A DNA stretch of 64,000 nt from Leguminivora glycinivorella (taxonomy: Eukaryota > Arthropoda > Insecta > Lepidoptera > Tortricidae), in NCBI RefSeq assembly GCF_023078275.1, contig NC_062973.1, forward strand, positions 21,508,956-21,572,955, given 5' to 3'. A program made the translations under genes and the position numbers. The notes beneath the pieces are model-generated. The model ran no database searches, was not told the DNA's origin, and was given only the letters and a program-made list of their open reading frames with translations. Every line of letters starts with the position of its first letter. Position 1 is the stretch's first letter. Shown piece after piece: positions 56,250 to 64,000 of the stretch.

Positions 56250-56553
56250 GAGGCCTATGTATGTAACTCCGTATAGACGGATAAAGTCTTAGAAAAAAAC
56301 GCACCTCAAAGCCCTAGAGAAAAAGGCACGGTGGCCTAGATGGCGTTACACCTTTGGGGAACGCTCGGCTAGATGACGCTAATATTAATATTTGACATTT
56401 TAACACATATCAAGCTAACAATATGGGCCATATTGTCAAAACTGAAGTTCAAAAGTTTTAAGCTTGTGTCAAGAGATGGCAGTCTATGCACTGTGATTAC
56501 AGATTTTACTTTGACAGTAACTCTCTATAATACTCAATCCTCTTTGGCTCAGT
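56250..56553 (+). repeat. About 300-bp repeat, copy 1
   Basis: AACTCCGTAT..AGAAAAAAACG, CACGGTGGCCTAGATGGCG, AAGTTCAAAAGTTTTAAGC and CTTTGACAGTAACTCTCTAT recur at 60928-61215 in the same orientation with about 10% difference by eye. Non-coding. Confidence 0.75.
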
Positions 56554-57599
56554 AGTAGGCGATGAAAGACTGATAACATGACCATAATTTGAATTGTCAT
56601 TTCTATTTTATTAACCAAAATATCAATAGAACATTTCATCTAGCAGACTGCAATACGGATCAATACGGATTTAAACTGCCAGTATTGCCCTAATAGCATT
56701 AACTCGTATAAAGCAATTCTAATCAAAATAATGGAAATTGATGTCAAATCACAATGGACAGTCAGTTGTTGCAGTCAATGAGGCGCCTAAGTACTAAAAT
56801 TGTCCATACATGCAATCGCAGTTAACTAATTTCAGTAATTTGCATGCGCTTTCTGTGTGTGTTCAATACATGTTCAATAATTCATTTGGCACAATATATT
56901 ATACATATGCATATCACCCATGCAAACATATATAATGTCACCTTTGTATTCCCAAAAGGGGCAAGCGGAGCACATGGAACTGCTCATTGCCACTCTTAGC
57001 ACATAGGGGTTGATTTTGCTCAAGCGCCAGTAAGTAGTGTAGGTACTTACTGTACTATGCGGACTATATTATGCCACTCAAGACCATTTGCGAGTTCGCT
57101 GTGACAAGCCCCACCATGAAAAGGTGATAATTTCCGCTCGCGTCTCATTTTAAATTATCTCCTCGTTTGTTCAATTACGCTCCGATATAAATCAATCACT
57201 CGCAAACAAGATTACTGACCTCTTTGAAGCTCGATCATTTATTTTGAAAAGGCCAATTAGTTATAATCGAATGGTAATCGAGTTGTTTCTGAATAGGTTT
57301 AAAGGAAACAGGCATTTAGGAGCGACATCGGTGGATATAAAGCGGAAGAAATTACCGTGTAATTCTGTTATGTATTCACATCAAAAGGTTGGAGTTTGTT
57401 TTACCAGTCATAGGATTTGGGACTTCAACATTAAACCTGAATTTCAAACGATTTTCTTAATGTTTTCGGCAAAATGACATATCATCCTCCATGCGTTATC
57501 CCGGCATTTGCCACAGCTCACGGGAGCCTGGGGTCCGCTTTGACAACTAATCCCAAGATTTGGCGTAGGCACTAGTTTTTACGAAAGCGACTGCCATCT
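56554..57599. other. Intergenic DNA
   Basis: It holds a decayed LINE tail at 56950-57005. A 77-codon frame at 57244-57477 begins inside AT-rich sequence and has no domain. Confidence 0.4.
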
Positions 57600-57790
57600 G
57601 ACCTTCCAACCCGAAGGGTAAACTAGACCTTATTGGAATTAGTCCGGTTTCCTCACCATGTTTTTCCTTCACCGAAAAGCGACTGGCAAATATCAAATGA
57701 CATTTCGCACATAAATTCCGAAAAACTCATTGGTGCGAGCCGGGGTTCGAACCCGCGACCTCCTGAACGAAAGTCGCACGTACTTACCGC
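57600..57790 (-). mobile_element. tRNA-derived SINE
   Basis: On the minus strand a B box GGGTTCGAACCCCGGCTCGC and an upstream GTGCGACTTTCGTTCAGGAGG lie where a tRNA head would be. The A-box part is eroded by the neighbouring sequence (57785 on). The tail side includes TTTCGGTGAAGGAAAAACATG. Confidence 0.6.
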
Positions 57791-57825
57791 TTACTTACTT
57801 TCGGCAAAATGACACATTGTAATTA

Positions 57826-58045
57826 AATAGTACATTACGATACAAGTGCGTAAAAAAGGAAGTTCGAAACGAGTGGCGATAAATTAAAACACGACCGACA
57901 CGAGTTACGAATTTCCTTTTTGCACGTGTATCGTACGACGTTTTTCAGTACAGATGGCACTCCGAAGTTTCGACCATATAATGAACAACTTCTCGCACTA
58001 GTGCGTGAAAAACAGTCCATCTGTACTTGATCTGTACTGAATTTT
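57826..58045. repeat. Inverted-end repeat (ACGATACAAGTGCGTAAAAA)
   Basis: ACGATACAAGTGCG..AAAAGGAA faces TTCCTTTTTGCACGTGTATCGT (57912-57936), followed by AGTACAGATGG...CCATCTGTACT (57948 and 58015), a second inverted pair. Two interlocked hairpin elements are possible. Confidence 0.6.
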
Positions 58046-58139
58046 TTTTTTAATTTCATTTTTGGCACAAGCTTTTATCGCCGACTGTACCTTTCTTTCA
58101 ACAGTCATCTACTGCTCTCGGAGACGTTTCTAAAAACCC

Positions 58140-58345
58140 CTTACTCGATGGGGATACGACGTTTATATTTATAACAGAGTTTCTATGACCACCTTTCTGC
58201 TCCATCATCAGATCCAATGATTACATAATATTGCATTGTCACGTGATTTACACATGTGTGCAAAATTTATTTTCAGCTCAATCGGAAACCGGGAAGTGGG
58301 TCAAAAGCTTCTACGTTTTGACCCAAACTAACATACTAACAAGGC
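58140..58345 (+). repeat. Repeat with ATTGCATTGTCACGTGATTT, copy 1
   Basis: Shared in inverted orientation with 63890-64000: ATTGCATTGTCACGTGATTT, TCAGCTCAATCGGAAAC and GCTTCTACGTTTTGAC. The other copy runs off the window end. Confidence 0.75.
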
Positions 58346-58849
58346 AAGTTGAATAAAAGCTTGTAAAAAAACTTGACGTGAGGTAGTACAGGTTTGAAAA
58401 TAAGTATATTATCCATTTTTCATGATATGCAAGAGAAGATTTCACAGTGTGATGGGTTATATGACAGCAGTTTGTTTACGTTTATTCCGTTCAATTCGAA
58501 ATGGCACTGTAGGTAAGTGGGTAACCTATATTAAACAGGCGATTATGCACTAGACTAGTATCCCATTAGGCCATTAAACAGCTGTCAAAACGCTGTCAGC
58601 CGTCTGCCGCTAGCTACTCTAGCTGCTAGTAGCGCGGAGTTGTAGCTACACGACTTCGGTTTTAGCGCCCCGCAATGTTCGTGACGTCATCCTCTTCCCT
58701 TTGTTCTGGGCGCAAGCGATGGGAATCAGACGCACGTGTACCTATTACCAAAGCTATTACTCTTAACCTCTTGAGACCCGGAATCATTTGTTTTCTTTTT
58801 GAATTTAGAACCCTTTGTAACACAATATAAGTTCTGAATAGGTAATACA
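58346..58849. other. Intergenic DNA
   Basis: No gene. 58580-58700 is mildly GC-rich without a frame. Confidence 0.4.
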
Positions 58850-58956
58850 TACATACAATCACGCTGTATCCCATAAAGAGGTAGACAGAGCACATGAAAC
58901 TATATACTCAAGTTCTGAATAGACTTCGGGATATTTAGGAATCTAAGTACCTATTA

Positions 58957-59090
58957 GACCGTTTTCACATTATCCGATCCGATATCGGATGTCGGAAGGA
59001 TTTCAATAGAAAAAATCCAAAATGGCGCCTGTAATGTATGGGATATCGGTCCGACATCCGATATCGGATCGGATAATGTGAAAACGCACT
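58957..59090. repeat. MITE with GTTTTCACATTATCCGATCC termini
   Basis: Most intact copy of the family. The inverted ends include CCGATCCGATATCGGATGTC and its complement, and the core is AAAATCCAAAATGGCGCC. TATTAGA and CACTAACG flank it. Confidence 0.85.
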
Positions 59091-59806
59091 AACGTACAAT
59101 ATTTTGAACACGGGGACTAGGGATAGGTAGTTCGAGATTTCAAATCAATGAATCGCTGCCTATTTTTGTTTTTTTATTGAAAAGGAAATTTTAAGGAAAC
59201 ATCGTGGATAGGACCATAATATAATACCGGGACAGATAAGCCCATACAAAAAAGCGTACCCCTGAAATGTATGGGCCAGCTTTTAGGCTTAAAACTAGAT
59301 GGCGCTGCTTCGCAGGTTGGAAGTGGCCTAAATCATATTTTTCCTAAATATTTCATTTGCGTGTTTTTATTTTTTAAAATAACAAATGACATGGTTATTT
59401 ATTTTAATATCATAATATCACATCAATATACTCTAAAGAAAAATGTAGGCATCATCAGTGTAGTTATGATAGTATTTAATAGATGGCGCTAAAAATGGTG
59501 GTACGATTCCTAGTGTGAAGATTGTAAATTCTATATTAATTACCCTGGATAGTGGATACCAAATTTAACTCTCTTTTGCAGCCGAAATTTTATATCACGG
59601 GTATAGGTAATTCCACGGAAGTTGAAGTGAATGATAACACACACAGCTAAATGAAGATTAGTACTGATTGCAAAAAAATGAATGAATGAAATGAGTGAGT
59701 GAATGTAAAAAAAAACGATTAATATATTTTTGAAAAACATTATTATTTATTGATATACTTATCATTAATGGTATTAAAAGCAGTAAAAAATAATGAACAA
59801 ATCCTT
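59091..59806. other. Intergenic DNA
   Basis: No gene seen. AGATGGCGCT occurs at 59290 and 59481. Confidence 0.4.
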
Positions 59807-60034
59807 TTAGAAACCACCGTCACTTGGCATATCTTCATCTGATTCGTTAGGATTGATTATAAGGTTTTGGTTTTCGGTTAAATCATCTATCATAGGTTCC
59901 CTTTCCCTATATCTTTCTTCGTTTTCTTGGGTTTTTCTGAAAATACTGTGAAACGTTTCTTTATCAATTGCTGCTATTTCTTCATTTAATTTTCTCATGA
60001 CGCTATTAAATGTGAACTCAGAATTACTAGCTGG
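59807..60034 (-). pseudogene. Short acidic-tailed coding remnant, possibly a transposase C-terminus
   Basis: The open stretch reads LPASNSEFTFNSVMRKLNEE, FRKTQENEERYRERE, then NPNESDEDMPSDGGF-stop. The only ATG in a good position is internal (59999), and the frame opens from GTG upstream. The coil-like charged body and acidic end look like real protein, but I cannot name the family and no upstream exon is visible. Confidence 0.35.
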
Positions 60035-60049
60035 AAGTCGCGGTGGCAC

Positions 60050-60927
60050 GAATAAAATTTTGCTAAGGACAAACGATATTATTTTATTAAATTAAATTAT
60101 CCGGTGAACTTTATAGCTCATATGAAATTTCACTTACAAATATTAATAAGTATACAGCTATCGATATATTTTATATCGGAAGGATGTCCCTATGTTAATT
60201 GACGTTATTGCTACTGCGACTTCTATGTCTGCTAATAAGTAATGAAAAAATAGGTAGGTAAACACCATTTTAACAGCTACGATGATAAAATAAGGCAATT
60301 TATTACATATTATCTTTGATTTCTACGATTTATATTACTGTCATAATCTGACAATTAATTAATCACATACGAGATATTTTATTTTCTGCTTTGTTTGAAA
60401 ATTGTTCTATAGACGTAATTCTTAACAAAATAGTAAATAGAAACGTTTTGGTCTTTCTTACAATTCACTGTTGAATCTGCAGTCGGTACACGGTAAGAAC
60501 ACTAATTTCAAAATCTCGTTGTCATTACATGACAGTGTTATAGTGTGCGTGGCCTCAACTGAGTTGAAACTACCATAGCCCGGCTATTCCTTTTTAATAG
60601 TGTTTACCTACTTATACCTAGTTCCTAATTGATTTCAATATAAAAATATCATTCTCCAGTTAGCGCAAGTACATAGTTAGATACTACCTATTTATTAGAC
60701 TTACTCACCCCCTAAGTTTGAAGTCATAATCTTTTTAAGACTCTACCCGTAAACAAATCCAAAGGCATATACGTTCCGGGTCTGCAGCAGAAGACAGACC
60801 GTCTGCTCCATTGCCCCCATTGTACATTTTTTCTTATGTCTTGTCATGAAAGTTTTGATTTGCGCATACCATGTGCGGATATTAATTTACTGCATCCATT
60901 TGTAACTTGAGGGGGTATCCCTAGAGC
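60050..60927. other. Intergenic DNA
   Basis: AT-rich with no recognised feature. Confidence 0.4.
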
Positions 60928-61215
60928 AAAGACATATATAACTCCGTATAAGACAGATAAAGTCTAAGAAAAAAACGTACCTCAGTACCATACAGAAAAA
61001 GGTACGGTGGCCTAGATGGCACCTTTGGGGTACGCTCAGCTAGATGGCGCTAATATGAATATTTGACATTTTAACACATATCAAGCTAAGAATATGAGCC
61101 AAATTGTCAAACCTGAAGTTCAAAAGTTTTAAGCCTGTGTCGAGAGATGGCAGTCTATGCACTGTGATTACAAATTTTACTTTGACAGTAACTCTCTATA
61201 ATTCTCGATCCTCTT
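60928..61215 (+). repeat. About 300-bp repeat, copy 2
   Basis: Partner of 56250-56553, same orientation. A few small indels separate them (for example GGCGTTACACC against GGCACC). Confidence 0.75.
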
Positions 61216-61988
61216 TGCCCTAGAGTTTATACATATGAAAAAGATCCCGGCGAATCCCAACCACCCAGTGATTTTTGAATATCAACAGATTCACTTCCCT
61301 TCCTCTCTTCAGCTTCACACGTACGTAACCATTTGCAATCGAAGCACTCTTTGACGTTTAATCCGCCTATAGACGATGTCCTTCATGATGGCACCCATAT
61401 TTGTCAAATATAACCTTTAAATGTATGAGAATTTGTGCCAAAGCACGCGACTTCGTGAATGAAACAATGTATACGATAGATATTGGAATCGCACGTCAGA
61501 TGCGGGCGGCACGCGCTCAACCACTTTCGTTAATTGTTTTCCTTACATAATGAGTCCCCTATCACTTAATTATTCATGCCCGTCTAATAAAACCCGACTA
61601 TGTACGGTTTTAATCGAGCCACCCTCGCAAATTGAAACCGTTATCCAAACAATTACTCTGTAATGGGGACGTATTGAATTATTTTGTCTTGTAATTATCA
61701 ATCCATTGATGCGCGTGTTTGTATGGGAAAGCGGATATACGCCCGTGGCTTGATTGCCGTTAATTGTCACTTGCTTTGATCTCTAGAGTGTAAATTGTAT
61801 ATTATCTGAGTGATATTTGGAGCGGAATAAACTTATGCTTTAGGTGTAATGACACCTTGGTTCGTTAGTCGTCTTAAGCAATCAATTATCAATTTGTTAT
61901 TGATCTGTGACACCATATGAACAGTGACTGCGTACGTTAAAGTGGCGTCTATTTGGCATTTATGGGATACCATACAGCATAGAGGAAT
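61216..61988. other. Intergenic DNA
   Basis: No gene or repeat recognised. Confidence 0.4.
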
Positions 61989-62133
61989 AACGTCACTACT
62001 TTTAAAAAATCTCGTATCTCACGCTGTTTCTCAAAGTTAAAACGCAGTAAGTCTATATGCATTCCATACATACTTACTACAATTTTCTTTTCATTGACAG
62101 ACGAAGATACAAGTATTTTTAAAAGTAGTGACG
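61989..62133. repeat. MITE with CGTCACTACTTTTAAAAA termini
   Basis: CGTCACTACTTTTAAAAA and TTTTTAAAAGTAGTGACG are exact inverted ends. The interior is non-coding. Confidence 0.75.
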
Positions 62134-62160
62134 ATAAGTAAGGGAAAAGTTGTAACTATG

Positions 62161-62514
62161 CATCAGTAAATGCTGGTTATTTGTATAGGCATAGTTAAAA
62201 TGACATCTAGCAACAATCACGCGTCAACTAGCGTAAATTATCAGTACTGCTACTTGTCAATAGATGTCGCGACGAACGAAAAGTCTAATGCTCACCAATA
62301 GTTTACAATAGTATTAATCAGTATTCTGTTTTCAATTCTTCTGCTTGTAATATAAGTTGTAAAATGTTCTAATATTAAATTTTTGGCAGACGAGACATAG
62401 TTGCCAATCGAGGAGTGGTACTGATAATTCACGGTATTTGACGCGTGATTGACGCGTGATTGTCGCTAGATGTCACTTAACTATGCCTATACAAATAACC
62501 CGCATTTACTGATG
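62161..62514. repeat. 354-bp MITE with CATCAGTAAATGC termini
   Basis: Ends CATCAGTAAATGC..GTTATTTGTATAGGCATAG are mirrored at the right. Subterminal TGACATCTAGC and AATCACGCGTCAA are also inverted. GACGCGTGATT is tandemly doubled at 62439-62460. Non-coding. Confidence 0.8.
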
Positions 62515-62795
62515 TATGGTTTTTTATTTTTTTTAAATTTATTTAACATATAAGTACATTATATTATTCACATTTATGTTTCTCGCCAAACTGTACAACT
62601 CTTCTCTTACTTATTCCTCTATGGAGATACCTACCGACTAGTCGCGACTGTGGTAATGTGGACGTCGACAGTTGCCTTTGATTCCCCGTTAAGCCCATAA
62701 CACAATCCATATTAGCTATCATTGTTTCGGAAACTAGGTAGTCCCAGGTATATTTAAGTAGTCCGTACTTGTCAATTGTCCGATTCATAATAAAC

Positions 62796-63035
62796 TAGCT
62801 TCTGCCCGCGGCTTCGCTCGCGATAATTTCTAAAATTGCAGGATTCTCCATACAAATTTCCAACCCCCATTTCAGGGAAGTGGGGGCTTACAAGAGACAA
62901 AAAGTAGCCTATGTCACTCTCCATCCCTTCAACTATGCCTACATAAAAAATCACGTCAATTCGTCGCTCCGTTTTGCCGTGACAGACGGACAAACAAACA
63001 GACACACACACTTCCCCCTTTATAATATTAAGTAT
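62796..63035. repeat. Interspersed repeat (CCCGCGGCTTCGC ... AGTATGG), copy 2
   Basis: Same form and orientation as 30470-30655, with an extra segment CCAACCCCCATTTCAGGGAA in the first part. Confidence 0.75.
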
Positions 63036-63233
63036 GGATAAGTACTATAGAACTAAAAAAACCTATATTATTTAACACTTTGCTAAAAATCCTACTCAGC
63101 TACTCGGCTCTAATCACCTCCTTACGTCTAAACCCTATTAAGCTAGGATCACACAGACTAATGTGTCAACGGCGGCATCCATGAGAAATTGAGTCGTGTG
63201 AACGCCGCGCGCCGGTGCGGGTATGCGGGTGGC

Positions 63234-63369
63234 GCGTGCCGAATGCACAAACGCTCACGATAATTTCTCTTTCCTAGCTACCTATCTCTATCGATCTTGC
63301 GTATTGGCGCGACAGAGCCAGACTACATATCTACGGCGTTTCGCTTCGCAGAAATGTCATTTAGCTACG
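63234..63369. repeat. Repeat family with GTAGCCGAATG termini, copy 4
   Basis: More diverged copy, in the orientation of copy 3: GTGCCGAATGCACAAACGCT, the core TTGGCGCGACAGAGCCAG, and the end TCATTTAGCTACG. Confidence 0.65.
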
Positions 63370-63889
63370 CCGCTACGCAGGGAACCGAACGGACTTTACT
63401 GCACTATGAATCTACGCCTTTAGATATGCGAGCGAACAACCGGCTTGGAGTAAAACTGGCTTAAGCCCATTGAAATGACAACCAATTTGAGCCATTCCAT
63501 ATATAAGTGTGTGGCGGATACCGCGGTGACAAAAATCACATTCCAATTGTATGCACGGAAATGTTTTTAAGGAATGGGTGTCAGGATAGTTTTTAGATTT
63601 CGGTGGTTTTGGTGGAAATCGTTTCATATTGAAAGCTTCGTAAGTGATTTGAACGATGTATTGAGCTTCAGTTTTTACTTCAATACGATACTGTAATGTA
63701 ATTAATAGTTGATAATGTACAAAGAAATATCCTCTTTTTATTATTACAAGCTTTTATTCAACTTTTTTTTTAAGAATAGAGAATTAGCGTATTTTTTGAC
63801 GACATACCATAATACTAAAACATAATAAATAATAAACTAAAACTAACTTAAATTATTATATTATATTATATTATTTTCAACTTGCATTG
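63370..63889. other. Intergenic DNA
   Basis: No recognised gene. A 71-codon minus frame at 63412-63627 shows no domain. Confidence 0.4.
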
Positions 63890-64000
63890 TTAGTCAAAAC
63901 GTAGAAGCTAAATTTGAGCCACTTCCCTGTTTCCGATTGAGCTGAAATTTTGCACTCATATGTAAATCACGTGACAATGCAATATTATGGTATCATGGAG
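63890..64000 (-). repeat. Repeat with ATTGCATTGTCACGTGATTT, copy 2 (runs off the window)
   Basis: Reverse complement relative to 58140-58345. The window ends inside it. Confidence 0.7.

Overview
This window looks like nuclear DNA from a moth or butterfly (Lepidoptera). The composition is AT-rich, the main gene has small exons split by kilobase introns, and most of the sequence is interspersed repeats of kinds I know from lepidopteran genomes: RTE-type LINE 3' ends with ATG-rich tails, CR1/Jockey-like reverse-transcriptase fragments, tRNA-derived SINEs, many 130-350 bp hairpin MITEs, and a repeat starting with GGTTCCGTA and ending with CTTGGCCGGTTTTTT. No prokaryotic features, rRNA gene, CRISPR array or convincing intact tRNA gene is visible.

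The one clear host gene runs on the + strand from a probable TATA promoter near 14174 to a polyA signal near 38605. Nine coding exons (16152-16213, 16442-16560, 26180-26414, 27255-27348, 29462-29676, 35000-35219, 35681-35925, 36642-36813, 38223-38306) join in frame to a 481-residue class-III PLP enzyme of the AGXT2-like family (ethanolamine-phosphate phospho-lyase / 5-phosphohydroxylysine phospho-lyase). PLP lysine K284 and ring-binding aspartate D254 are present. Decayed copies of parts of exon 6 (intron 6) and exon 8 (intron 8) show past internal duplication. A second, tail-to-tail gene at 39144-40103 (-) encodes a 319-residue zinc-knuckle Gag-like protein with no reverse transcriptase beside it.

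Intron 2 holds a complete, apparently young Ty3/gypsy retrotransposon (16573-23870, minus strand). Its LTRs are 276 bp and identical by eye, its target duplication is TGAT, and it has one intact 1507-codon gag-pol frame. It sits 12 bp past the exon 2 donor. Its leader carries a 65-bp minisatellite and a perfect (ATC)349 microsatellite, which a predicted leader intron would remove. Just downstream lies a tandem array of 131-bp MITE-like units.

Region by region: 1-14000 is repeat-rich intergenic DNA, with a stack of nested elements at 3809-7002 that includes a fold-back tRNA-Ser SINE. 14000-38700 is the aminotransferase gene. 38700-40900 is the Gag-like gene and its upstream DNA. 41025-46824 is a near-identical inverted repeat (arms about 1.34 kb, spacer 3.1 kb). 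46825-64000 is intergenic DNA with LINE remnants, MITEs and diverged duplicated repeats. All calls come from reading the sequence. Repeat family names are structural descriptions unless stated otherwise, and no similarity search was run.
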